Source: Saposhnikovia divaricata
Taxonomy: Eukaryota > Streptophyta > Magnoliopsida > Apiales > Apiaceae
DNA length: 64,000 nucleotides
Assembly (NCBI GenBank): GCA_036435485.1
Contig: CM071598.1
Location: 145,370,148-145,434,147 of the forward strand
Direction of reading: 5' to 3'
In this document: positions 1-11,164 of the stretch, in pieces
Layout of the letters: the number at the start of each line of letters is the position of its first letter
Numbering within the stretch: the stretch's first letter is position 1
The notes under the pieces: generated by a model
What the model saw: the letters and a program-made list of their open reading frames with translations, nothing else
What the model was told of the DNA's origin: nothing
Databases searched by the model: none
Translations under genes and position numbers: made by a program

Positions 1-365
1 GTCGGTTCTGGCCAAAGGCGACGTATAAAGTAGTTATATACGTCGGTTCCGCATAAAGGCGACGTATAAGGTCAATTTTTAAAATTTTTTACGTCGGTTG
101 AACAAAACGCCGACGTATAAAGTCATATTATACGTCGGTTGAGCAAAAGGCGACGTATAAAATGCTACTTTATACGTTGGTTGAGAAAAATGCGACGTAT
201 ATAATGCTACTTTATACGTCGGTTGAGGAAAGGCGACGTATAAAATGCTACTTTATACGTCGGTTGAGAAAAAGGCGACGTATATAATACTACTTTATAC
301 GTCGCTTGAGGAAAGGCGACGTATATAATACTACTTTATACGTCTCTCTTAATATAACCGACGTA
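1..365. repeat. Left subterminal hairpin-repeat array of the CACTA element
   Basis: About nine imperfect units of roughly 40-60 bp. Each carries tacgtcggttgag then a short purine stretch then ggcgacgtata, so the arms tacgtcg and cgacgta can pair. Units are separated by aatgctacttta-type spacers. The last unit (340-370) has the aaccgacgta form seen at the other end. Such arrays are the expected transposase-binding region of a CACTA element. Confidence 0.75.
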
Positions 366-584
366 TAAAACCTTTAAAGAAATTAAAGAAATTAGAAGTT
401 GCCACGTGTCACATTATTATTGGGTAACATTGAAGCACAAGGATTGTGCTTCTCTCAGATTACTTTGAACCGCTGGATTGAATTAACAAGATCTGAGCCG
501 TTGGATTGAATTAAATCTCTTAAACATATATTTTAACTATCTTTTTTGTTTTAATTTTATTTATCGATCTACCAACATCTCTCT

Positions 585-778
585 CGATCGACCCAAATCT
601 CTCTCTCTGCCCTCTTCTTCTCCTCTCTCTCTCGACATCTCTCCCTTCTCTCTCATTTCTCCACAATCTCTCTCAATCTCTTTTGCACAATCTCTCCCTC
701 TCTATCTCTCTCTCGCTCGAATCTCTTTCTCCTTTCTTCTCCGTTCGAACTCTCTCTCTCTCTCTCTCTCTTTATTCT
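585..778. repeat. CT-rich low-complexity tract
   Basis: Long (CT)n/(TC)n-rich stretch, strongest at 596-700 and 748-772. It is followed by TA/GT-rich simple sequence to about 890. Short frames here are only translations of the repeat and have no coding value. Confidence 0.8.
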
Positions 779-934
779 CCTCCCTGCCTCCTCTCATCTA
801 TATATATGTATATATATATATGTGCGCGATTATGTGTGTGTGTGATAATCGATGGTGTGTGTGTGTAAATTGATTATGTGTGTGTGGGTGAGTAATTGTG
901 TCGATGGTGAGTAATTGGGTGAGAGAGATAACTA

Positions 935-2437
935 TACAATTAGACGAGTATGGAAACCAAACAACCAAGATTAGTAATATAACAAGGATACATACTACAT
1001 TGTTAATTACCAAAGGTATTAGTATAATACTGAGGAAAAACAAGGAAAAAGAATTATGAGATCATGAACATGACATCACATTCCACTAATACTTTTAAGG
1101 GTAAATTAGTACATTAGCAAGCCTTTAATCACAAATATCTTCCAAAGCTTCCAAGACAAGCTAGATTAACAAGAATTAAAGAAGATAAGATAAAAAAAAA
1201 TCAAGAGAAAATCTCTCCCTTCCATTCTTTCAATTCGGCCAAACAGTAACAGCCGGCTTAGAACGGCCATAACTTCTTCGTTTCTCAGCCAAATTTTTCG
1301 TTCTTTAGCTTTTTAGAAAGCCCATGAGATAAGCTACAAGTCGTATTTCACAAGATTTTCCCAGAAAAGCAAGGTAAGGGGGTCGTTTTTCATGTTCTTT
1401 CAGCTGCAGTAAAATGGCTCCGAAAATTCTAAGTATGTTCTTGGTGTTTCTTGTTAGTTTAAGGTGTTATATGGTTGCTTAAGGATATCCCAAGGATTAT
1501 TAAGTGTTATACAAGCTACAAGGAAGGTATATTACTTGAGACCCTAACTTGAATTATGAGTTTATGGTTGATTATGCTTAGTTTAGAAGTTAAGTTGTAT
1601 AAAGCATGAAATCTTGATGATATGGTTGTTGATATGTGTTTTAAGTTTGATATGGAAATTGTGATGTGAACTTGTAACCATGGTTGGGATGTAGACCACA
1701 TGGTGTAGGGCTTGGATTGAGTGTGGAATGATGGTTTTGGAGCAATTAAAATATGGAAAGTATGAAAGTACAGCAGTTATAATGCCCGATTTTTGTTAGG
1801 ATAGGAACTGCTCTGTTTTGGACCCCTGTATCAGTACGGTACCTTACTATCCAGTGTACCAATGGACCATTAAATGATAGAGCTTAGTTCATAGATCGTT
1901 TTGATATAAAGTACGTCAAAATCTGATGAACGGTTTAGGAGAAAAGTGGATTTTAGTGAAAGTCGTTCGGAAACCGGGAAATTTCAATTGTGCCAACTTT
2001 GAGGTTATAATTACCATACTTAGACATTTTTAGAAATTATGAAATTTTGGGATAGTGTAGTAGGGTGGTCAGAGGACCATTTACAATTGACCTTGTAGTA
2101 AAATTCGAAATCTATATTTTCTGAGAATTTTTACAGTCGAGGTGGTTATTAAGGGAAATTGTGGAATACACTAAAACTTAGATCGAGTTTAAAAATGGTG
2201 AAGTGCATGTAAACTTTTGGTGCATAAAAACCATGGTAAACGTATAATATGAGTTAAGGGTGTTATGGTGTAGAGATTAAGTGATTAAGTAGGGTATATA
2301 CTAACGGTGATCCTTTTCGTTCCTATAGAAGCGGGAGATGAACTCAGGATTCCACCTACTCGCTTTAGAGATCCAGGCAAGATCTTTTCTATCCCTACTT
2401 GGAAAAATTATTATCTTCAAAGAAACTTGATTTTTTG

Positions 2438-2495
<58 letters not shown>

Positions 2496-3175
2496 GTGAT
2501 GCTATTATTACTATATTGTGAAGAAATTGTCTTCCTTGAATATTGATATTAAAAAGAAAGGTATATGAATATGTATATGGATATGAATATGGATATGAGT
2601 ATGAGATGGATATGAATATGGATATGAGTATGAGATGGATATGTATAGAGATGATTATGCATGAAGTGAACATGCCTTATGATTAAGAGAATATGAGAGA
2701 ATGGTATCAGTTGTTATCTAAAGTAAATAAAAGAATGGTATCAGGTGTTATCTAGGGTTATATGATTTATAATATTTTGCTAAAGATATTCTTTTTAAAT
2801 ATTGTGATTTAATAAGTATTATTTGATTATTATCTACTATTTTTAAAAGTAGATGGAACAACATATATATGTGTGTATATAAGAGAGCAAGATTTCTTCT
2901 ACTCTTACTTTAGAAAACTATTTTATTTTTTTTAAGTAAAATGATTTCTTGGAATATATATGTTTTTCTACGATGCTATATTGCTAAGGATTTATTTCCT
3001 GATTTTGAGAATTAAAGAAAGATAGATACGAATATGGATAGAGCGAATATACTTTATGTTCTAAAGGCATATTTGACTTTAATAATTATAGAAAAGATGT
3101 GTGAGTCATAATTAAAGTATTATGACATATGATTTAAAGGTGATGATAAATGTGAATGGAAATGTGAATCCAAGT
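935..3175 (-). mobile_element. Diverged, inverted LTR relic related to the solo LTR at 11250-14696
   Basis: Reverse-complementing 14300 down to about 12270 gives recognisable alignment blocks with this segment. They include the blocks at 940-1000 (aaccaaacaaccaag), 1785-1900 (ttataatgcccgat, then gatcgttttgatataaagtacg), 2305-2380 (gatccttttcgttc), 2690-2850 and 3095-3160. A stretch at about 2860-3090 repeats the 2400-2690 region and is absent from the other copy. This is an old fragment of a Tekay/Del-like chromovirus LTR, either inserted into or picked up by the CACTA element. No LTR ends are preserved. Confidence 0.6.
2439..2492. repeat. (TA)n microsatellite plus neighbouring ATGGATATGAAT minisatellite
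   Basis: An uninterrupted TA tract sits at 2439-2492. A degenerate 12-bp-type repeat of atggatatgaat/atgagtatgag follows at about 2556-2645. Open frames across it are tyrosine/isoleucine repeats and are not genes. Confidence 0.9.
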
Positions 3176-3712
3176 CTACCCTCAGACAGCCATCGATTAG
3201 AGTTGTGGCCATAATTGCGGAAGGTCTTCCTGAATCGGACACCAAGGAATTGATTGCATTTGCAAGGGCAAACAAGGTAGAAATGATGAAGTTTGCTTGA
3301 ACAGTGATAATTTTACTGATTATAGATGAGGAGCATGCAGTTTGATGCTGGACAGATGGACACTCAGCCACTAACATATTGCTTGTAGATTTAAATTATT
3401 GATTTGTAGATTTCTTTTATTCAAATTGATCCTTGGGTTCTTGCAATTTGGGTTTCTTGAGTTAATTCATTTTCTATTTTGTTTTTTCATTCCACTTCGT
3501 TTCTGTTCTTACGATACGATTATACGGTGTAATTGTTTGTTAGTTCTGATTGATGATGTGTATATTAACCAACTGGTGCTTGCTAGGGCTAAAAAATAAC
3601 TTGATGGCATAAGGGAATATTAAAATTATTGGTTGATTTTGGAAATTATGGTTTTTAATTAATTTTCTGGGTTTTGTACAGAAAAAAATATTTTTTTTAA
3701 ATATTTTGGACA
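3176..3712. other. Unassigned interior of the CACTA element
   Basis: Between the LTR relic and the right subterminal array. A short stretch (3225-3300) has fairly even base composition compared with its surroundings and may be captured host DNA, but I do not recognise a gene in it. From about 3600 it turns A/T-rich. Confidence 0.4.
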
Positions 3713-3994
3713 ATATACGTCGGTTGGTTAGAAGAACCGACGTAAAAGGATAATAATATACGTCGGTTGTTTAAAAGAACCGACGTAAAAGGATAATAAT
3801 ATACGTCGGTTGTTTAGAAGAACCGACGTAAAAGGATACAATATACGTCGGTTGTTTAGAAGAACCGACGTAAAAGGATACAATATACGTCGCCTTTTTA
3901 ACCGACGTAAAAGACTCTGACTTTATACGTCGCCTGCCCATACGTCGCCATTTAACCGACGTATAAGACCTATTTAACCGACGTAAAAGGCCAA
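3713..3994. repeat. Right subterminal hairpin-repeat array of the CACTA element
   Basis: Four regular units of about 40 bp, each tacgtcggtt - short loop - aaccgacgta followed by aaaggata. Three shorter variants and the TIR follow. Each unit is a near-perfect hairpin with 10-bp arms. The right-side unit (aaccgacgta arm) differs from the left-side unit (ggcgacgta arm), so the two ends are related but not identical. Confidence 0.8.
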
Positions 3995-4007
3995 TTTTCT
4001 ACTAGTG
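3989..4007 (-). repeat. CACTA terminal inverted repeat (right end)
   Basis: On the minus strand this reads CACTAGTAGAAAATTGGCC. The CACTAGTAGAAAA start is common among plant CACTA transposons. The 3 bp outside (taa) would be the target duplication, but the partner copy lies before the window. Confidence 0.75.
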
Positions 4008-4010
4008 TAA

Positions 4011-4937
4011 GTATTTTATGTTCTTGATGTTAATTCTGGATTTTAAAGATTGGAAATTGTTCCTTGCTATGAGGACTTAAATTTTCATATATGGGTCTAA
4101 GTAATTTTCTTAGTGAAATCCATAGATAATAGAGTTGAAGTGGGTAGCTTGAAAGAGCTTGAAAAAGAGAATATGTATTTGTCCCACATTGAAATAAATA
4201 AAAGGGGTTGTTGACTTTATATAGAATCACACACATGGGTAGTGTACAACTACTAAGGTGTATGATGGTGCATGGTGTTACTGTGTGCTTCACGCGCGCG
4301 CACACACACACACACACATACACACGCCGCCGCCGCCGCCCGCCTCGCCACATCACGTCTCGTCTCGACTCGACTCGACTCGGGTCGGCTCGGTCGAAGG
4401 CGATTTGGGCGAATGTATCGGCGTCTCGCGTATGCGAGGCGACCTGGGTGGGGGATTTTATTTATGTGTTTAAATAATATTTTAATTAGAATGAATATAT
4501 ATATTAATTGGGATCAGGACTTGGAATAAATCATGTGGAACTGGTCAGACATCTAATACTGATGGGCCAGATCCTGATGATGATCAAATACTGATGGACA
4601 TCAGATTTTGACAGTACCAAATACTGATGGACATCAGATCCTGACGAATGAAAATCCTGATAGATCAAATCCTGATGTTGGGTCCTGGTCCTGGTCAGAA
4701 TTTGATAATATATATTCTGATTAATTTAAATAAAACTGAAATGTGTGAATAAAATATAACGTAACTGTTACGATTTATTTAATTGAAAATCAGCTGTTAC
4801 AGCCGTTTTGATTATATTAAATCGACCGTTTCATTCTTATTAAATGGAATGGGGGTTACAATATTGATAATGGTGGTATCAGTTACGTTTGGCCTATCCT
4901 ATAAATAGAGAGCTAAGCTGTTGATTTTAGTAGGACC
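4011..4937 (+). mobile_element. Relic LTR-like promoter region, left half (probably Ty1/copia), continues at 6352
   Basis: Non-coding and promoter-like. A TATA box ctataaatag is at 4899-4908. Upstream are a CA/GCG-rich island (4292-4450) and a degenerate array built on atcctgatg/actgatggacatcag (4530-4690). The sequence resumes at 6352 after a solo-LTR insertion with a pyrimidine-rich leader. The TATA box, leader and repeats suggest an LTR (U3-R-U5), but no matching second LTR, primer-binding site or polymerase frame is visible. Assignment to copia is a weak inference. Confidence 0.4.
4292..4450. repeat. CA microsatellite and CG-rich island
   Basis: (CA)n at about 4301-4326, (CCG)n at 4326-4341 and a ctcgactcgact repeat around 4360-4385, then CpG-rich DNA to about 4450. 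It stands out from AT-rich surroundings. Overlapping open frames in several phases are repeat translations. Confidence 0.8.
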
Positions 4938-6344
4938 TGTTACGACCAAACTCAACACGCAAGTGCACGTGATCTCAAGTAATATAGATAGCAAATAAGA
5001 TTCGTTCCTACAGGGATTCATTGTATTGTCTAGTTAATTCACTCACCAATGTATGATTATTATTCGATGCTACGACAATTTAATAATTGGATTTTTGTTT
5101 ATCACTACAATTATTCTAAGATTTATAACTAATTATCAACTACTGGAACTAAAGTTAGATCGAATTACTTATGCGAATAAAACATGGGATTTTAACTTCA
5201 TTAAACAATCCATCTATCGTCTCCACTTCTCTAGCCTTTTCATGTGATCTGTTAATACCTGATCGAATACACAAAATTGATATAAGCCAACTTTCGTTGC
5301 ACAAATACCATCCTAAATAACATCCACAATAAAGATAGAAATCACTTAGTCTCCCAATTATGCCTAATCTCCATATGTCTATAAAGATTGAAACATAATG
5401 GTTGAAGTACAAGCATTCAATTGATCACATAGTCGTCATAAAACGGTTAGAGTTACGACACTAATTACGAATGATATTCTCACGCATAAACCTATGCTAG
5501 CATGGCAAGTTCTAAACTCTTAGATCCACTTTCGCTTCAATAAGAATTAACACACAATTACAGGAGTTAGCTACTCTCCTATAACGAATTAAATCAACCA
5601 TGATAGGATATCACATCAATCACACTATAGGCATCGAGACGATTCAACAAATAAACTTCATGAATAAATCCGCTAAAACCCCATGACAACGAATTAGTTC
5701 ATAATCAAACTAATCGTCACCATGGGTTCCAATGTAAACATGATAGAAAAAAAAACGAATAATGATTTAATTAAATAACAAAGGTTTTAAAGAATACACC
5801 AAACCAAGCATCCACAAACTAGGAAGAATACAAGATTTAATTGTAAACTATCTTCTTCCTCGCTTCTTCGTGCTTCAAAACTCCGTAAATACAATACGTG
5901 GTCAGACCTCCCTATTCTAGGGTTTTTCTTTCTTTATATAGGCCTCCAGGTGCAAGAAATTCGAAAGGAATTAAATTTTGGGCTTTATCTCGAAAAATCA
6001 GCAAAACAGAAATTTCCCTCAGACGAACCGGCGCTGCCGCGCCATCCAAGAACTACAGCACGGCGCTGCCGCGCCTCTTCATATATCCCAGCGCTGCCGC
6101 GCCAAGTTTGTACTGGAACACGGCGCTGCTGCGCCCTAACTTCTGCTCAGCAACTGGATTTTTCCCCTTTTCCTTCATTACAACTCCGATTTGCTCTCCG
6201 ATTGCTTCGCTGCATTCCTTGAACACCTGTGATTAACATTCCTGCACAATACCCTTAAAAGAGATTAAAAATACCACAACTCGAGTACAAACATCCATTT
6301 TAAGCCAAATGGAAACGTTTTAAGTGAATAAAATACCCACTCAA
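4938..6344 (-). mobile_element. Athila-like solo LTR
   Basis: The segment is flanked by the direct repeat taggacc (4931-4937 and 6345-6351). It resembles, on the minus strand, the LTRs of the Athila elements at 38399 and 48467. The low end (acgcaagtgcacgtgat, then attcgttcctacaggga) matches their U5 end, and the high end (cccactca) matches the complement of their TGATAAGTGG start. There is no internal region, so it is most simply a solo LTR left by LTR-LTR recombination. The exact end is uncertain by 1-3 bp because the direct repeat is 7 bp rather than the 5 bp seen for the other two Athilas. It inserted about 30 bp after the TATA box of the host repeat. Confidence 0.7.
6030..6135. repeat. 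CpG-rich palindrome cluster in the Athila-like solo LTR
   Basis: Four copies of ggcgctgccgcgcc or close variants at 6030-6043, 6062-6075, 6091-6103 and 6122-6135. Each has GGCGC and GCGCC arms around a 4-nt centre. The cluster is strikingly GC-rich in an AT-rich LTR. Confidence 0.85.
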
Positions 6345-6351
6345 TAGGACC

Positions 6352-6620
6352 ACACCCTACATTCTCTTCTCCTCTCTACACTCTTTTCACCCTCCTGTCC
6401 GTAGCTTCTCTGCTTGTGAGTTGTGGGTTTTCTGGCGACTGAGGTGCTAGTCGAAGTTGAGCTTTCTGATTACTGTGATCATATAGCTTGGAGCTATTTT
6501 ATCCTGGAAGAATATTGCCAGCATCCTCACACAGTGTAAGTGGGGGCAATTATCTCTTCAAGAGCAGTCAGGACTTCGAGCAAGGCCTGACGACTCAGCT
6601 GGTTTTTCTACTTGATTGAT
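6352..6620 (+). mobile_element. Relic LTR-like region, right half (leader)
   Basis: Continues the region broken by the solo LTR. It is a pyrimidine-rich transcript-leader-like stretch (ctacattctcttctcctctc) followed by ordinary non-coding sequence to about 6620. No primer-binding site of the usual tRNA-Met type was found after it, so the internal domain of the parent element is not evident here. Confidence 0.35.
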
Positions 6621-8944
6621 ATACTGTTATAGCTATGGCTACTGGTATGTCTTCTATCTTTCCTTCGTTCTTACAGTTACTGATATGCATGTTTTATACC
6701 TTCGTGTTTTGTTTCGTTGATTGTTTGCTTTGCCTTGACTTGTTAAATACGATATATAACTGCCTCTATGTTGCTGTAATAGTCATATTTTCCATCACCA
6801 CTAACCTTCTTCTATCAAACTAATGTCATAACCAACTTTGCTACACTTAATTTTGAGCTTTGTTTAAAAATCATATAAGATAAACTACATCTTCTCTTAT
6901 TGTTTATACCTCTTTTTATTTTTTATTTTGGAGTAAATAAAATATTAATTTATATTATTTCTAGAATATTGGATAGATAAAATTACAAAAAATATTCTAA
7001 TCGATTGAGTATACTCTACAATTTTCTTTTGTCATTTTAGATAATTGATATAAAAATAAAATTTTAGATAATACATATTGTAACCGAGTACAAAAAAAGG
7101 ATTTATTTACATGCGGCTTCTTCATGTAGATATTAAATTATTGAAATTAAAAATAAAATTTGATATTAAGAAATATGTAAATTTTAGTTATCAAATCATA
7201 CATAATTAATAATTGCATCACATCATTTTTAGGTATACAAAAATTTAAATACGTGAGTTATATTTGGGGGTTTTAGTCGACCAATTATATAGACTTTCAA
7301 CGAATTTAATATATGATTGGTCTAAAAACATAAATATTTAAACATACACGAAAAATAATTGAAATTATGTTAAAAAGATGAGAACTCTAAAAATATGTTC
7401 TATGTTATATATAAAAAAAGTAACATAATTAACATTCAATAAAATCAAAAAAGATATAAATTTTTATATCAAAAATATTACAAAACTATAATAATTATTT
7501 ATAATTATCAGTTAGACTATAACTCGACTATAAAGTATGGTACATATGAATTTTTATATAATATGACAAATTGATCAATATGATATATAATGTTTGAGTA
7601 CTTAGATCAGTGTACGATAAAATCAAAAAATTTGATTGTAAATTTCGTATACATGCATGGATCATTAAGGTCTTTTTATCATATTTAACATCGACTGAAA
7701 TATTTAGAAAATTTTTAAATTGAGTTAAAAAATAATTCAAAATATAATGTAAAAAATTGGTATGCAAATTACATAATAACTATAAAAATATTAGATAAAT
7801 TGAAATCTTATCATTTATCATATTTTGAATTACAAAATTATTTGATATATATATACAATTTTGAACGAGAAATTAGTTCAATGATGGCAACGTAAGGGTA
7901 AAAAGTGCCAAAATAATGCCCGTGAAATTACCAATATACCCTTACTTATCATACAATTCAAAAATGCCACTATAGTTTTATTTTTAAAAAATAAAAGTGG
8001 ATGTTAGGACTTGAACCCATGTCCATCAACTTAGAAGTGACAATCTCAACAATTATGATAGGTGCTCAATTTGATTATATTATAAAATTCATTATCAATA
8101 TGTGCAAATATGTCACATGTTATATTCTATTTTATTCTCTTTTTCTAATCTATTTGCCTAAGTTAGAAAATTTTTCGATATAAGTGCCTCAAAATCATGT
8201 TTTTAGTGAATATTTTGCAAATCTAACTATATTAAAAAAAGCCTGCGTAAGAATAAGTAGATAAACAAAATATTATAAAATTGAAATTGATCCGTTAAAA
8301 AATGATTATATATTTTTAAAAAAAAGGATTACATTAATATTTTTATATTTTATATTTTATTTATTTGCATTTAGTATATGAAGCCTCAAATTTTATATAC
8401 TATTAGATTACAAATTGCGTTGGACCAATTTTTGCATATAACTTATTATACTCAATAATTTTTACGTAATTTTTTTTACTTATATGAGTTTTTTAATAAA
8501 ATAATATGAATTTAAAAATATCTAGATCAATAATATTTATAATGGAATTGATCGATGTGAGATTTGAATTTTGAACTGTATTATCACTTAAATAATTAGA
8601 AAAAATCCATATACATAATCAAGGTAAAATACATTTACATTAATATAATCAAGTTAAAATAATGATGATGATACATAAAAACAAAGTTGGAATAATATTT
8701 ATAGTTGTATGAAATAATGTTCATTATACTCATTTAATATTATCCATTGATCCAATATACATGTTAACGTTGATTCGGCCCAAAATAGACACTCATATGG
8801 TCTACGACGTACATACCTCTGCAATATATACATCAAATGTATAGTCTCATATCTCAATTTCCAGGTCAATTTCCAGGCAGTATTCACTCCTACAATTTCT
8901 ACTAAAGTCGTGGTTGTTGATTTTTTATTATGAACCCTATCATC
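6621..8944. other. AT-rich intergenic DNA, no gene seen
   Basis: Very A/T-rich, with no open frame of coding character. At 7895-8060 there is a stretch (gccaaaataatgcccgtg, then ggacttgaacccatgtcc) of the kind often found inside plant DNA transposons. It could belong to the Helitron that ends at 10753, but nothing firm can be said. Confidence 0.5.
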
Positions 8945-9190
8945 TTATATTTTTTTTTTGTAAAGGTGAATTTCTCATTCATGAATTGTATCGAAATACA
9001 ATAAAATTACAAGGGAATTTATTCGATCAAGAAAATTCATCATCTAACCGAAGAGCACGCATGTTGCTCCCGGACATTTAGACAATAAAACCTTCAAGTC
9101 TGAAAAAAGCCCCACAATAGAAAGGCCTCGTTAAAAACCCTCAAGAGCAAAACCCTGTGGGAAAAAAACTCAAGAGGGAAAAAAGAGTGC
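8945..9190 (-). mobile_element. Possible retroelement relic (antisense)
   Basis: Begins with a T-run on the plus strand. It contains, on the minus strand, ttttcccacagggttttgct and a gtttttaacgaggcc motif. Such motifs are common near the 3' end of plant Ty1/copia elements. No ends, target duplication or coding sequence were identified, so this is a tentative label. Confidence 0.35.
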
Positions 9191-9743
9191 CTTCAAAATA
9201 TAAAGTACATTGTTTTACAAATTTCCAAGAAATAAATAGAATTAGTAGTTGCTTTTGTAATTCTCCGTTATCATCAGTTTCTGTCGCATCCTTACTTTAT
9301 TTTCCATCTCATCTTGGTTATTCTATTGCTACAAGTCACCCCATCTATCTTGTTATTATACTCATCCAACCAGACTGCCCTGCGAAAAATGAATAAAATC
9401 AACAAACGAAAATTAGTCCACAAAATTATTACCAAATATTTTATAAATATTATCAACATAAATATATGAACAAAATATAATTTAGTATCAAGCATAGAAA
9501 TCTAAACCAAAGAGAATCCCTTTGGTTAGATACTTAATTTATTAGTACTTTATTAAAATTAAAATAGTTGTATATATCTAATTCAAAGATTCGGGAACCT
9601 TTGATTAGTCACCTAGGACGCCATCAATCATGGCACAAAAATATTCCACAAAAAAATATACGAGCCACCATTTATGACACAAATAAACTCCATAAAATGG
9701 AACTATGCCTCTACAAGGCCAAGATATACGCCAACATTACTGG
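9191..9743. other. AT-rich intergenic DNA
   Basis: No gene or RNA gene recognised. The end of this stretch merges into degenerate copies of the tandem repeat that follows. Confidence 0.5.
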
Positions 9744-9905
9744 CCACCCATAAATGGAACAAAATAACCATCAATCAAGGCATAAATTGCTTTGAACCTG
9801 TCCACCCATAAATGATACAAAAGTAGCCATCAATCAAGGCCTAATTAGCATTAACACCACCCATAAATGGTATAAATATAGCCATCAATCAAGGCATAAT
9901 CATCA
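9744..9905. repeat. Small tandem repeat, three units of 55-58 bp
   Basis: Units start at 9744, 9802 and 9857. Each begins ccacccataaatg and contains agccatcaatcaaggc (aaccatcaatcaaggc in the first). A more decayed version (gccatcaatcatggcac) lies upstream at about 9610. Function unknown. Confidence 0.8.
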
Positions 9906-10719
9906 TTAAAAGAATAAAAACCAAAAATTACCAATCATCATATATGGAAACAAAACAATAAATTTTAAACCCAAAACCACTAACCCTAAAAATCTTATAT
10001 TTCAAAATATAATAAAACAACCCATTAATGCATATCAATTAGCATTTAAAATTATCATATTGAATAATTTAAAAAACATGTAGAAACATACTTGCAGCAT
10101 ACAAATTTAAAAATAGCAATCACAATCAAATCAAAACAATAACAATATCATGGAGAAAATAATGGAAAGCAAATAAATTTAAAATAAAACACATTTAAAA
10201 TTCAGCCAATCATGCAATTAACAGCTTTGACTGAATTAATCACATAAATAAAGCAATTACAATCACCGTAACATCATGTAATTAATATATCATCTTATAT
10301 TGATCGTAATATATATGACTTAATTATAATACTTATGGGTAGGTTCATGCATATTTTAATGTGCATGGTATTGCAATCATGATATAACGTTAATAATAGT
10401 TGTCACAATTTTAGGGTGTGCAACACTGCAATTTGGGGTTTCACAACAAACCCGAATCAATAAGTTCTTAGTCGTTATTACGCAATGAACAACCATCAAA
10501 ATTATGTATATTTTTTCTTTTCTACACATTATAAACAACAAAGAAAACTCGATATTGATGTATTCATGGTTCCAACTACTCGACAACAAGGTTCTTTAAC
10601 TCCTCATATCAACATGCATCATTATTCATATTACAATCTCAGAATTACGAGTGCACATGATCAACATTAATAAACCAATCACCAATATCTTCCTTAAAAA
10701 AAATTAAAGGCGTTCATAT
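9906..10719. other. A-rich intergenic DNA leading to the Helitron terminus
   Basis: Strongly A/T-rich, and no coding frame is supported. It probably lies within the Helitron whose 3' end is at 10753, but the Helitron 5' end could not be located. Confidence 0.5.
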
Positions 10720-10753
10720 AGAGGCCCGTGCCTTGCACGGGCTATTACGCTAG
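10720..10753 (+). mobile_element. Helitron 3' terminus (hairpin + CTAG)
   Basis: A hairpin, gcccgtgc-ctt-gcacgggc, is followed after 8 nt by CTAG and a host T. This is the standard Helitron 3' structure: hairpin then CTRR, insertion between A and T. The boundary is confirmed by the uninterrupted paralogous sequence at 16350-16375, where agccca is directly followed by tattattttatcatccg. In this copy tattattttatcatccg starts at 10754, immediately after CTAG. The 5' TC end was not found, and no Rep/helicase coding sequence is seen, so the element is at least locally non-autonomous. Confidence 0.8.
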
Positions 10754-11004
10754 TATTATTTTATCATCCGTAGGTCTCCTGAATGCCAGGATGATTAAAA
10801 ATCTACAAAGTATCCACCAATTATCGATATATATAATTTGATCTCTAACAATATGATATACAAAATATTGATGATATAAAGTGTCATATGATTCTTCAAA
10901 ATCCAATCATCTGAATTTATTATTTTAATTAGCGCATTCAAAAGAAAAATCCAATTCATAAAATGAAATACCGTAGAAATTAATTTGAAATTGTAAATTT
11001 AATT
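10754..11004. repeat. Distal copy of the duplicated CXIP4 upstream region (first part)
   Basis: About 250 bp aligning at high similarity with 16360-16630; shared blocks include atcatccgtaggtc, gtatccaccaatta and gaaataccgtagaaatta. It stops at the MULE insertion, resumes at 15799-15870 and again at about 16085-16150. The direct orientation of both copies makes this a tandem segmental duplication of DNA just upstream of CXIP4. Confidence 0.8.
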
Positions 11005-11131
11005 GGGTATTGGCCCTCTTTATCACAATTTAAAAGTAAATGGCCCCAAATATCACAGCTCAAAAACTTGGCCCCAAATATCACTCCAAGACACTACATC
11101 GTGTAGCATTATATATATATGTATATATATG

Positions 11132-11164
<33 letters not shown>

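Larger units (their letters stand above)
1..4007. mobile_element. CACTA (En/Spm-like) DNA transposon, right part, left end outside window
   Basis: The right end reads, on the minus strand, CACTAGTAGAAAATTGGCC, a CACTA-type terminal inverted repeat. It is followed by taa at 4008-4010 as a candidate 3-bp target duplication. Hairpin-forming subterminal repeats built on tacgtcggtt/aaccgacgta occupy both flanks (1-365 and 3713-3994), which is how CACTA elements are organised: subterminal motifs bound by the element-encoded protein. I see no transposase frame in between. The interior holds CT-rich DNA, an inverted LTR relic and about 400 bp of unplaced sequence (3180-3600). It is therefore probably non-autonomous, unless the missing left part is large. 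The left TIR was not seen, so total length is unknown. Confidence 0.75.

Noticed and set aside
1..365. Regularly spaced short repeats resembling a CRISPR array (also 3713-3994)
   Set aside because: The repeats are hairpin-bearing subterminal units of a CACTA transposon in a plant genome. Spacers are not unique sequences, and a CACTA TIR adjoins the array.
683..1043. Open frames over CT/TA/GT-rich DNA
   Set aside because: They are pure translations of simple repeats, open in several phases and on both strands.
2301..2673. Overlapping frames with Tyr-Ile repeats
   Set aside because: They translate the (TA)n tract and the atggatatgaat minisatellite.
4208..4529. Three overlapping plus-strand frames with His-Thr and Pro/Ala runs
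   Set aside because: (CA)n and (CCG)n microsatellites read in three phases; no conserved domain.
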